Assembly (NCBI GenBank): GCA_005408345.1
Contig: SEMN01001013.1
Span: 61,947 to 125,946, forward strand
DNA from: Macquaria australasica
Lineage: Eukaryota; Chordata; Actinopteri; Centrarchiformes; Percichthyidae
Length of the DNA stretch: 64,000 nucleotides
Direction: 5' to 3'
The stretch's first letter is position 1. Each line of letters starts with the position of its first letter. Both the position numbers and the translations under genes were made by a program. The notes beneath the pieces were generated by a model. It was not told the origin of the DNA, did no database searches, and was given only the letters and a program-made list of their open reading frames with translations. Shown here piece after piece: positions 39,045-59,704 of the stretch.

Positions 39045-39839
39045 GGTAGTGCAAGATATGGTAATTAAAACAGAGGTGAGTATGCAGATGTCGCAATAAC
39101 AGAAATCTTGCCGCTCATAAGGGGCTATTACACTTTGCAATTTTACACCGCCCCCAACCCGGTTCTCTACTTTATTAATCAATTAGAGCTTTCAGTTTCA
39201 AAAACTCCATGAAGCTTCCCCAGATATTTTCAAAAACACCCAGCTTTCCTTTAGTCATGTATGTTAGTTTTTCCATAGCAACACATGTTGAAAGATCCTT
39301 AATAAATTGATTCATACTTGGTTTGTTCACATTTTTCCATCCTATAGCTATTGCTCTCTTAGCTTGTAAGAAACACAAGTCCATTAGCACACGGTCAGTC
39401 TTCTTAGTAACAAAATCATTTGGATGAATACCCAGGATGCATAACTTTGGCAAACAAGGGACCCTCAGTTTTGTTATCTGACTGACCATGTCAAGAACCT
39501 CCTTCCAAAAGCTTTTAATCACTTTACATTCCCATAAGCAATGAAAGAGAGTTCCTTTAGCCTCGTTACATTTGAAGCATGTGTCTGGCATATTAGGATT
39601 AAAGTGATGTAGTTTTGATGGTGTTACATATGTTCTCAAGATCCAATTGTATTGCAGTAATTTCAGACGTGTATTAATTGTTTGTGTTTGAGCTTTCAGG
39701 CATACCTCAGACCATTCTTCTTTTGAGATTTCCTCCTGTAAATCTAGCCTCCAGCTTCTAAGTTTATCTTCTGAAGATTCAGGTGACTTGTCTACAAACA
39801 GTTTATAGAGCAGTGATACCTGTCCTGTTACCGTTTCTT
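38883..39839 (-). mobile_element. 5'-truncated L1-type LINE with 14-bp target duplication
   Basis: TGTTACCGTTTCTT occurs at 38883-38896 and again at 39826-39839, bracketing a 929-bp insert. The minus strand is open across the end of ORF2: VSLLYKLFVDKSPESSEDK, EWSEVCLKAQTQTINTRL, then a zinc-finger-like CFKCNEAKGTLFHCLWECK (within 39175-39639) and the AKRAIAIGW motif. The A-rich 3' end with AATAAA-like bases lies at 38900-38945. The long frame and exact duplication point to a relatively young insertion. Confidence 0.9.
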
Positions 39840-40435
39840 GGAAAAAAAATGATTTATGGACTAAATTCTTCTACAGTCCACTGAGAATTTCACAAGAAGC
39901 AGCAAATAACAAAACAGCTGAGACAAACTACAAAAACATGCAGGCAGCACGTTGACATTTCTAAAAAGGTAAACTAATGTAAGTTTATGAAGAGCTGTGG
40001 ATGTGGATGTTAATGTTAACGTTACTCTCAATCTGCTATCTTTTGAGTTGGTCAGTTGCCACAAACTGCAATATTAAAATCGACATCAATAAATTAACAG
40101 GCACATCCATTTACTCTAATCAGCCTCCGAGCCCACTCTGAAGGGAGGTCTAGGTCTCCCTGTGTACAAATATTGTTAAAGTGCTCTCTGTGTTTCTGTG
40201 AATATTTACTCCATCTCCCATTCACTTTAATTTAAGTTTGTATGACGATGCATTCCTGTTTAGGTCCAAGCTCAAGCAGACTGTTATGACTTGCTTTTGC
40301 TGTGGCATTGTGAATGGCTGTAGTTATACTTATAGGTGTTATTGTTGTAATCATGGGTATGTTGTAGTTATAGTTATAGCTGTGGCTATTATGATTACCA
40401 AAGCTGTGCCACATTAGTTTTAAATGGATGTAACA
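39840..40435. other. Intergenic, no gene seen
   Basis: Sequence between two LINE remnants; nothing recognised. Confidence 0.4.
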
Positions 40436-40439
40436 CAAA

Positions 40440-41000
40440 CTACATGAATACAGAGGCGTTGCGGATAGGTTTGTCAGGAGGTGTTGGCTGAGCCACCTGC
40501 AGCTCAATATGGACAAAGGAGTTGGTGGGGAAGAAAAAGGAGAAAAAAAGACTCCCCAGACCCTTGTCTCTGTCAAAGGTATTGTTGTGGCAGGGGACTA
40601 CCTGTACCTGGACAATCTGGTAGTCCATCTGGACAACAGACTAGACTGGGCTAGAAACACTGAGGACCTATACAAGAAGGCTCAGAGCTGACTGAGGAGG
40701 CTCAGGTAGTTTAACATCTGCAGTATCATGTTCTCATCATTCAGTGGTGGTCAGTGTTCTGTTTTGGTGTGCTACGGAAGCACTTAGAGAGCTCTTAGAG
40801 AGCAACAGAAACCAACAGTGTTAACGAGCTGATCAGGAAGGCTGGCTCCGTCCAGGGGGCGGAACCTGGTTCTCTGGTGGGGGTGTCAATGAGGAGGATG
40901 TTTCTCCTGACAGTCACCTAAATAAAAGACCTGCAAGCTGTCAGAGTGAGAGAAAACTACTAAACTGTAAATTGTTCTGATAAAAAATGCCAATAAAATC
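40440..41000 (+). mobile_element. LINE ORF2 C-terminal remnant
   Basis: Broken plus-strand frames read VHLDNRLDWARNTEDLYKKA, then RLR, and the downstream LIRKAGS-type segment. This is the post-RT part of a fish LINE, heavily mutated with several stops. No tail was found. Confidence 0.65.
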
Positions 41001-42960
41001 TTAATATCTAAAACACCTCTCAGTAAATTGTCAAGCCATGATGATTATGGTGATATGGTGAACAGAATATTAATTTTGCATTAAGTTAGTCCTAGTTATG
41101 TATTTTATTTCCATTAATTTTGATATCATATTTAAACTCCATCCAGTCATTTGGTTTAAGGCATTATGATTTCAAGTCAAACAAGTGTTTTTTTCCCTTG
41201 TGGAGGAAGGCAGACTATCTGTCCTTGACTCGTACAACATGTCTGGAGAAAAGTACGAGAAAAGTGGTGAATGCCACAAATTCTGTTAAATCACTCAGAC
41301 ATGCCACTTACGAACTTATTTGTTTGTACGAGTTGCTCTTGCATGAGGCCCAATTTGTAAAAACTCAAAAACAAGAACATTTATTTTCTGTTGCTTTGAA
41401 CTTGTCCTGTAGATGGTTTCAGTATGACTTGGCTTCGGTATGAATCAATAAGAACTCAGTATGAATGCATACTTAGTTTTATTAGTTTTACAGCTGACAC
41501 GGAGCCTCATTACATCACAGTACATTTGATTGTATGTAGTAACAAAAAAAAAAAAAAAAGGAAAACGTTTCTCCCTCCTTTTGAGATATTATTTATAAAA
41601 CACACACACAGTTTTATTTCACTCACATTTGACCAGCTCACGCTTCATTCCAATCATCACATACCACCTTTCCTTAATATACTGGATCAGACATTTAATA
41701 ATGATGAAGCTGAGTATCCCTCAGATTGACTCGATTCTGTCTCATATTGAGTTCTGGTTCAGCTTTGTGACACGTTATTTGAGCAAGAAAATACACTATA
41801 CATGCATATATATAAATATAGTGAAAGCTAAAATTACAGTACCTTTTGTTTTCAGCAGATTTAGCACATCTGTCACAAACAATGAGATATTGGACGATTC
41901 TTCTATGTTTCCCCTGCATATCTTGATCAATCACCACTGACCTTCAGCAATCAGGTAACATTACTGTAGAAACTCACTGTTTTCAATCTGCTCTGCTTGG
42001 AGCTGTAGTTAGGTTTGCTTTTGTTAATGCAAATGTAAACTGTTGCTGCTTCACAATCCAAGCTTTCCAGCAAGCAAGAACTGTAAGGCTTTCATTGTGA
42101 AGCAGCTACAGCTTCCTTCATGGGTTGACACTTGTAATTGGAGTAGAAAAAAGCATAGAAGGAAGGATAGTAGGTCTAAACTTCACTTTTAAAGGAGCAG
42201 AATTGAAAAGCACTGGTTCTCAGAAATTTGGGACTTCAGAACCAGTTCTCAATACTGTATCCCACTGTTCATTTTTTCTGTATTTGAAGTAAATTGAGCC
42301 TAACCCCAGATTATGTGGTATGATCCCATGTGATGTTATTTAAAGCAAAGCGCTCTGATGCAACACAGGTGTGCAAACTGCATCTACACAAGATTAAGTG
42401 CTCTCAACACAACACTTTTTATATGATGGTACCTACATTAAGAGAGACATATCATACTCTAACGTCTTAGAGTATGTTTAAAAATAATTAATTATAAGAA
42501 AGGTAGCATGTGGTCAACAGGGCCAAGGTTTCTGCTGGAATATGCAATATGGTAAATATAAATCCCTTCAAGGGATATGTTGTAATGTACTCACTGACAT
42601 GTCAGCAGTGCATTACTTCCAGTCATCTTAGCTTGATGGAACACTCTACACTTGGCTGATTCACATAAAGAGTGTGCTCCACCACACAAAACAGGCAGAG
42701 GGCAGTGTTGTTTCAGGACTAAAAGTTTGTGCTACAGCAGAAGAGGGGGTGAAGGGTGACAGATGAACATGTTACATGTAGACTCTCAGGATAGAAAGTT
42801 GTCATGGAGATCAGAGGAAGCCATACAGTTATGGGAAACGTGTGAGAACATCTTTCACATGTCACTTGTCAGTATTCACTATATAGTTAATTCTATGTAA
42901 AAGCTGTTTTTGTAAACTCTTTGGATAATTGCAAATGTGCAAAGACCCTATTGTATCTGA
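41001..42960. other. Intergenic, no gene seen
   Basis: AT-rich sequence with a poly-A run near 41543. Nothing recognised. Confidence 0.4.
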
Positions 42961-42989
42961 AGGAATTATTATTATTATTATCCTTTGTC

Positions 42990-44440
42990 CAAATAAATTG
43001 GACCTTTGAAGGGCTAAACAAGCTCAAAAGCTCATGAGATTTTGCACATGCGTCAGAAGTGGTGAAAATTTATATATTTTGAGTCTTGTGCATGGGTGTG
43101 GCAAAATGGCTCAATAGCGCCCCCTACAAACCTTAACAAACTAGCCCCTGCGGCACTTTCACCTAGATGAACGAAATTTGGTATGCATATGTGTCATGTC
43201 CAGACTTAGAAAATAGCCTCTTGGAGCCCTACCCTAAACCCAGCAGGAAGTCAGTTATTTCTAATAAACTCGTGTAATTTATGCCATTTGAGGGCTCTGT
43301 ACTCTGATGAACTTGTCCTACACTGCAAAAACAGCCCAACTAGAAAGAAGCCAAATATTCTTAAATATAATCAAATTGTCTTGTATTGAGCAAAATTTGA
43401 GATTTTAGGTTTACATGAGTGATTGTAGATGAAACACCAGATGTTGAATGTTGAAAATCAAGCATTTCAAGGAGTATATTCAAATTCAAGCATGTTCCTA
43501 ACTTTCCACACTTTCAAGACTTTGTACGAACCCTGTTAATTTCAGGGGAGTTAATTCTGGTAATTCTAGTTTCAAGCATTAAGTTACTCAGAACCAGTAA
43601 TAAAATCTTAGTAACAAGTTATAGTATCTACTTCAAGACTAAAAAGCCTGAAACAAGTGAAATGCTCTAACATCAGAACTGCCTATAAGAAGAAATGTCT
43701 TGTCAGACAAAAAACAAGATTAAAGATATTTCATCTTACTTAGATTTTGGTTTTTGCAGTGTACAGATTTTATCGGGTCGACTTCAGATTTGGCCAGTAC
43801 AATCTAAAGACCTTTGTGATTAAAGGTTGTTAAAGGTTTTGTATTAAGTTGATCGGCATGCCCGTGCCGTGGAATTTATGTTTCGCCGTGAAACAGGAAG
43901 TGGTTTATAACTGGACTGTACATTGTCCAAGAACCCCCAAACTTACCATGTTTCATGACTCCCCCAGCCTGAAGGCATCTATATGCTAATTTTCAGTCAC
44001 AGTCATAGCGCCACCTACTGGCAGCAGGAAATGACACGTTTTATAGTCTGACATGCAACTCTGAGTGGGTTGAGCAGAACAACCTCAAATTTGGTCAGCA
44101 CCTTGATGATGCTTCACTGTGAAGATTGTGAGTTTTCATCAAATGGCATTGCCATGACAATGCATTGTTTGCCATGAAACACAAAGCTGTTTTTGAGGGG
44201 CTAAGGATGCTTGAAAACTCACCAAACTTTACACATACATCATAAGTGGCACAAATGTACATCTGATATGGGCCTTGGACATGGGTGTGGCAAAACGGCT
44301 TGATAGCACCCCCTACAAATTTTCAAAATCAAAGCCCCCTCCTTAAAATTTGATGTAAATGTATGAAATTCGGGTGGCACATGCGTCATGTCTAGACTTA
44401 AAAAAAAAGCCTCTTGGAGCCATACCCTAAAAGGCACTTA
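42990..44440. repeat. Dispersed fish repeat, two direct copies 1189 bp apart
   Basis: CATGGGTGTGGCAAAATGGC at 43091 recurs as CATGGGTGTGGCAAAACGGC at 44280. Both copies continue with a (G/A)C(G/A)CCCCCTACAAA-type segment, GCGTCATGTC(C/T)AGACTTA-like text and GCCTCTTGGAGCC. A short piece (ACTAGCCCCTGCGGC) also appears at 46376-46390. It is non-coding. Confidence 0.75.
43321..43761. mobile_element. 441-bp inverted-repeat element at a TA target
   Basis: Ends CACTGCAAAAAC and GTTTTTGCAGTG are perfect 12-bp inverted repeats, flanked by TA on both sides (43319-43320, 43762-43763). Removing it with one TA restores a continuous dispersed repeat. It contains no coding frame, so it is a MITE; the superfamily was not decided. 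Confidence 0.8.
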
Positions 44441-44659
44441 TTTTAAAATAATTGCAGGATAAGGATGATATAATCCTGCAATTATATTATTACCCACTAG
44501 AGGCAGAGTTGGTTTTATATTATAAGGCAGATACATTATAGCACCTCTATTAATTGTATAGTTTATAGTGTCTTTTGTTTTTTGAGGCAACTGAAGGGAA
44601 AGCAAAACCTTCATTCAACTTTGGTTGTTTATTTTGACAAATATGAGTACACTGTAAAA

Positions 44660-44750
44660 GTACACACACACACTTTATGTGTATATACATATATATATAT
44701 ATTTATACACACACATATATATACACACACACACACATATATATATAAAA
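44660..44750. repeat. Mixed (CA)n and (TA)n microsatellite
   Basis: Alternating purine-pyrimidine runs, which also explain the short ORFs on both strands here. Confidence 0.9.
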
Positions 44751-45341
44751 ATACGAATATGAAAAAAATCTCTGCTCTTCTGTCGGCTCTCTCTCTGTGT
44801 GTGTGTGAGTAGGAGCTACACACACACTAACTATCTTTGAGAGCACTGAGAATCAGTTGAATCAAAACACTTGGGCGGTGCACTAAAGTACCAAAGCCTG
44901 ATTACTTTTTATGGGCGCTGAGATGAATGATCCATTTATAAAATGACTGTGTTTGCCGACCCCGTCACCGGCCCTCATGTCCCAAGAATCAGCCCGTGAT
45001 GCTGGGAATCTTCCCCTTTCTCCCGGTTAACCTCTCCGTGCCTGGTGTCCAGTAGTGAAGCAGCAGATGCTGCACGCCCTGACATGCGCAGATCTGCGAG
45101 GGCCCGTTCATCACTGCTTGCAGCTTTAATTCACTATGTAATTTGTTTCCCATGAATAAAATGTATTTGAGGGGCCAATTCAAACAGATTTGAGTGTGGA
45201 TGCAACAACACAGCAATTACCGACTTTTTCAGTGGTTAGGTAGTGTTAATTCATAAACTAATAAGTTAAAAAACCTATATATTAATTGCAATGGTATTTA
45301 AATGATACAACATGCTAAACATTTTATCTACCTAGCACACA

Positions 45342-45912
45342 ACTTCCCGTAGTTGTGTGCTTTCTCTCCTCTCTCTCTCTCTCTCTCCCCTTCTGTTGCT
45401 TTCTGCAGGTGTTTCTGCCTCCGGGGCTGTGGGGTCTGGGTCTGTGGTTGCTGCCGCCTGCTGCCCCCGTGCTCCTGCTCTGCACCCGCTGCTGCTGTTG
45501 CTGTTGTTGCTCTTGTTGTTAGTATTGCTATTATAGTGTTGCTCTTAGTGTTGTTTCTGTTGGTGTTAACATCAATGCCATTACCATATCTGTTGCCTTA
45601 CATCCCTATGTGGAACTGTATTGTGCTGCTGTATGTTCTCTTTCCTCCTGCTCTCTCTCTCCCGCTCCCCCCCTCCCCCTTCAACCCAACTGGTCGAGGC
45701 AGATGACCTTGAGCCTGGTTCTGCTCAAGGTTTCTACCTGTTAAAAGGGAGTTTTTCCTTGCCACTGTCACATAGTGCTTGCTCATGGTGGGAACTGTTG
45801 GGTCTCTGTAAATATAAAGAGTCGGCCTAGACTTGCTCTATTCGAAAAAGTGCCCTGAGATAACTTTGTTATGATATGGCGCTATATAAATAAAACTGAA
45901 TTGAATTGAATT
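45342..45912 (+). mobile_element. L2 LINE 3' UTR fragment
   Basis: From CTTCCCGTAGTTGTGTGC through a CT run to GGCGCTATATAAATAAAACT and a TGAAT tail, matching the last part of the copy ending at 59336. It holds no RT sequence, so this is a severely 5'-truncated insertion. Confidence 0.9.
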
Positions 45913-46753
45913 ATTAGAATGTTAGCATGTTACCATTTAGCTCAAAGTAAGGCTGTGGACTTGACCTGAGGTGACACTGTTTATCATTACCCTGAATTTT
46001 AGACACTTCATTTAGGGTTTTACCTTTACGTGACATTTGGCAATGTGATCTTGCAGAAAGGTACATAAATCTTTCAGGAGCTTTCATAGGTGTTACACAT
46101 AAGTGGAAATTTGCATTATATTGCACAAATTTGCCAACGTGACTCCTTATGGCAGCATCAATAATGTCACCTAATACAGACCACAGAATAGACGTTACAA
46201 TTGTAGGAGCTTGTGTGGAATTATGTTTATGTGAAATGATAACAACAGATCATTCTTCACATGCATTGAAGGTCACAACTGTTTAAAATCAATTCCAAAA
46301 AACAATCTTGATGATTGGAATGGTAATCAGGATGGATGTGAAAAATCAACAGGCAAGTGCAGTAGCAATAACGAACTAGCCCCTGCGGCAAAAAAAAAAA
46401 AATTGAGCAAACCTTGACGGTAATAAGGAAAACTGGATCAAGAGGAATGTAATAATAGTGTACTGTACCCCGTAGCCCTACTCAGAGCTAAACACCACAA
46501 ACAAAACCAGCTAACTGTCAATCATAAAGCCAGTGGGCCTACATGGAAGATCTGCTTGGCATGTTACGTTCACATCCTTACTTCAAAGTCAAGTGTTTGT
46601 CCAGCAGATTTCATGTCCCAAACATCCCAGTGGCTCTGTACATACATTTCAATTTGTTCTTTCAAGTTTTGAAGACACCTATTTGAGTGTCTAAAGTTGG
46701 ATATGGAAAGAAAAGTGTTGCTCTATGATTGAAGTTTAGCGACTGTCTTTTGC

Positions 46754-55833
<9,080 letters not shown>

Positions 55834-56290
55834 TGTAGAGATTAGATGTGACGTTGCCGTTGAATGTGTAACATTTAAAGAGCCCTACCAGTTCGCATGA
55901 TAATACAAAGGTTCCGCTGGTTGAACGCAACCACAATTGAATTAGCTGGTACAATAGGACATTTTCATTTGGTTTTTGCCGTGGTTAGCACTGTCCCTTC
56001 CCTTCCCAACCAGAAGCCAGCTCCTGCATGGGTCCCTGGGTGCTCTGGATTTCTCCCACAGGTCCTACTGGAGAAATTATGTGTAGATGTGATGGTGAGT
56101 GTGAATGGTTGTCTGTCTGTATGCGTTAGCCATGTTACAATAGGTGTCATTTACACTGGGGACACTGGGGACATGTCCCCACCACTTTTTGAAATGGCCG
56201 ATTTTGTCCCCTTCACTTTTTAAAAACATAATTTGTTAAAATGTTCTGAAAAGTAGCTTGCACCAAGAAATGTTAACTAACAAATGACAA
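55834..56290. other. mpdu1 upstream region and dispersed-repeat scrap
   Basis: The first 60 bases should contain the mpdu1 5' UTR and promoter; no TATA box is obvious. At 56000-56140 the text TTCTCCCACAGG and GTGAGTGTGAATGGTTGTCT belongs to a common fish dispersed repeat. Confidence 0.45.
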
Positions 56291-56293
56291 CGA

Positions 56294-58780
56294 TAGGAAA
56301 TGGTGTTTCACCAATCTGGAAGAATCATGTTTAGTCTGGCAAGATAGTCTTAAAACAGGGCCTCTGTAATGCTAGAGCAGCCTATTACTCATCATTAATA
56401 GAGAAAAATAAGAACAACCCCAGGTTTCTGTTCAGCACTGTAGCCAGGCTGACAGAGAGTCACAGCTCTGTTGAGCCATGTATTCCTATAGACCTCAGTA
56501 GTAATGACTTCATGAGCTTCTTTAATGATAAAATTCTAACTATTAGAGACAAAATTCAGCGATCAATCTGATCTATCCATGTCTCAATGTAACAGATGAC
56601 TCCTATGCTAACTTTAGTCCCTCCCAAATTGATCATCTTGTTGATAGTGCTGCAGGCTCACTACGAATAACACTCGACTCTATCGCCCCTCTAAAAAAGA
56701 AGATAATAAAACAGAGGAGGTTAGCTCCATGGTATAACCCGCAAACCCGCAAATTAAAGCAAACATCGCGAAAACTTGAAAGGAAATGACGTTCCACCAA
56801 TCTGGAAGAATCATGTTTAGCCTGGCAAGATAGTCTTAAAATTTATAGGAAGGCCCTCCGTAATGCCAGAGCAGCTTACTACTCATCATTAATAGAGGAA
56901 AATAAGAACAACCCCAGGTTTCTGTTCAGCACTGTAGCCAAGCTGACAGAGAGTCATAGCTCTGTTGAGCCATGTATTCCTATAGACCTCAGTAGTAATG
57001 ACTTCATGAGCTTCTTTAATGATAAAATTCTAACTATTAGAGACAAAATTCAGCACCTCCTGCCCTCAGTTGGTACTGACTTATCTTCAAACACAGGAAC
57101 CTTAGAAACAACTGTAAGACCTGATGTACATTTAGACTGCTTTTCTCCCATCAACCTTAGTCAACTAACTTCCATGATTTCCTCATCTAAGCCATCAACA
57201 TGTCTCTTAGACCCTGTCCCAACTAGGCTGCTTAAAGAGGTTTTACCCTTAGTCTTAGTTAGCACTAGGGGTTTTGTCAAATTATAGACCTATATCTAAC
57301 CCTCCTTTTCTCTCTAAGATCCTTGAGAAAGCAGTCACCAATCAGTTGTGTGACTTTCTACACAACAATAAGCTGTTTGAGGATTTTCAGTCAGGATTTA
57401 GAGTGCATCATAGCACAGAGACAGCACTGGTGAAAGTTACAAATGACCTTCTAATTGCATCAGACAAAGGACTTGTCTCTGTACTTGTCTTACTAGATCT
57501 TAGTGCTGCATTCGATACCATTGACTATCACATTCTATTACAGAGACTACAACATTTAATTGGCATTAAAGGCACCGGACTAAGGTGGTTTAAATCATAT
57601 TTATCAGATCGATATCAGTTTGTACATGTTAACAATGAATCCTCTATGCACACCAAAGTTAGTCATGGAGTTCCACAAGGTTCTGTGCTTGGACCAATTC
57701 TATTCACCTTATATATGCTTCCTTTAGGCAATATTATTAGGAAGCACTCCATACATTTTCATTGTTATGCAGATGATACCCAATTATATTTATCGATCAA
57801 GCCAGATGAAACCAATCAATTAGCTAAACTTCAAGCATGCCTTAAGGACATAAAAACCTGGATGACCTGCAATTTTCTGATGTTAAACTCAGACAAAACC
57901 GAAGTTATTGTACTTGGCCCAGAACACCTTTGAAACACATTATCTAAAGATATAGTTTCTCTAGATGGCATTGCCCTGGCCTCCAGCGACACCGTAAAGA
58001 ATCTTGGAGTTATCTTTGATCAGGATATGTCCTTTAACTCCCACATAAAACAAACTTCAAGAACTGCCTTTTTTCACTTACGTAACATTGCAAAAATCAG
58101 GCACATCCTGTCTCAAAAGGATGCAGAAAAACTAGTCCATGCATTTGTTACATCTAGGCTGGATTATTGCAACTCTCTATTAACAGGCTGCCCCAATAAG
58201 TCCCTTAAGACTCTCCAGCTGATTCAGAATGCTGTGGCACGTTTACTGACAAGAACCAGAAAAAGAGATCATATTTCTCCAATATTAGCTTCTCTACACT
58301 GGCTCCCTGTAAAATCCAGAATAGAATTTAAAATCCTTCTCCTCACCTTCAAAGCCCTTAATGGTCAGGCACCATCATATCTTAAAGAGCTCATAGTACC
58401 CTATTACCCCACTAGAGTACTGCACTCCCAGAATGCAGGGCTCCTTGTGGTTCCTAGAGTCTCTAAAAGTAGAATGGGAGCCAGAGCCTTCAGCTATCAA
58501 GCTCCTCTCCTGTGGAACCAGATCCCAGTTTGTGTACGGGAGGCAGACAACCTCCTCACATTTAAGAGTAGGCTTAAGACTTTCCTCTTTGATAAAGCTT
58601 ATAGTAGGGCTGACTCAGGTGACCCCTGAGCCACCCCTTAGTTATGCTGATATAGGCCTAGACTGCCAGGGGACTTCCTATGATGCACTGAGCTCCTCTC
58701 TCCTCCTCTTCCTCTCCATCTGTACGCCCTCATATCCATCAATGCTTGTTACTAACTCAACTTCTTCCCGTAGTTGTGTG

Positions 58781-58813
<33 letters not shown>

Positions 58814-59336
58814 CTTCTGTTGCTTTCTGCAGGTGTTTCTGCCTCCGGAGCTGTAGAGTCTGGGTCTGTGGTTGCTGCCGCCGTGCTCCTGCTCTGCACC
58901 CGCTGCTGCTATTACTGTTATTGCTCTTATTATTAGTATACTATTATAATATTGCTCTTAGTATTATTTCTGTTAATATTAACATCAATACCATTACCAC
59001 AACTATTACTTTACATCTCTATGTGGAACTGTATTGTGCTGCTGTATGTTCTCTTTCCTCCTGCTCTCTCTTTCCCGCTCCCCCCCTTCCCCTTCAACCC
59101 AACCGGTCGAGGCAGATGACCGCCCACCCAGAGCCTGGTTCTGCTCGAGGTTTCTACCAGTTAAAAGGGAGTTTTTCCTTGCCACTGTCGCCTAGTGCTT
59201 GCTTATGGTGGGAATTGTTGGGTCTCTGTAAATATAAAGAGTCGGTCTAGAGCTGCTCTACTCGAAAAAGTGCCCTGAGATAACTTTGTTATGATATGGT
59301 GCTATATAAATAAAACTGAATTGAATTGAATTGATA
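56294..59336 (+). mobile_element. L2 (Maui-like) LINE, 3-kb copy with internal duplication
   Basis: From pre-RT coding text (DSYANFSPSQIDHL near 56600) through RT ORF 57274-57933 (SAAFDTIDYHILL, GVPQGSVLGPILF, HCYADDTQLYLS) and 58027-58629 (SRLDYCNSLLTGC, LHWLPVKSRIEFK) to a CT-rich 3' UTR and TGAAT tail. An in-frame TGA at 57931 replaces the Arg found in the copy at 31740 (CpG decay), and a deletion near 57267 removes coding text before SNYRPIS. A 270-bp block is present twice. The element is inactive and the endonuclease end is missing. Confidence 0.92.
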
Positions 59337-59589
59337 AAACAGTATTTGATATTGTTAATTTTATTCAATGTAACAAAGTGCAGACATTGGCAAGTGTGCT
59401 TATGAAAGAAATATACAATGATGAATGATGCAAAATAAAGTTATTCAAGTATTCAGAATTTTTAGTATATACGTAATAATTAAATAGTTATAATTGAACT
59501 ACTCATCAGTATAAAGTTGTGAGAGATACATATTCTTATTCTACGATCAACATGTCATATATAGTCATTCGTGTGATTTATAGGACACT

Positions 59590-59595
59590 TTTATT
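59590..59595 (-). promoter_or_regulatory. Poly(A) signal of the SPRY gene
   Basis: AATAAA on the minus strand, about 110 bases beyond the stop at 59705. Confidence 0.6.
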
Positions 59596-59704
59596 CCCAA
59601 AGAATCTTAAAGGAGGCTATGTTTGAAGAGAACATATCTTCATCAGCAGTGATGGAACTGAACATAATGCCTTTTTGTATCCACTCAGCTACAGAGGCCC
59701 ATTC

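Noticed and set aside
45336..45362. Perfect 9-bp palindrome GCACACAAC / GTTGTGTGC
   Set aside because: Formed by chance at the junction of the L2 fragment with its flank; the other L2 copies lack it.
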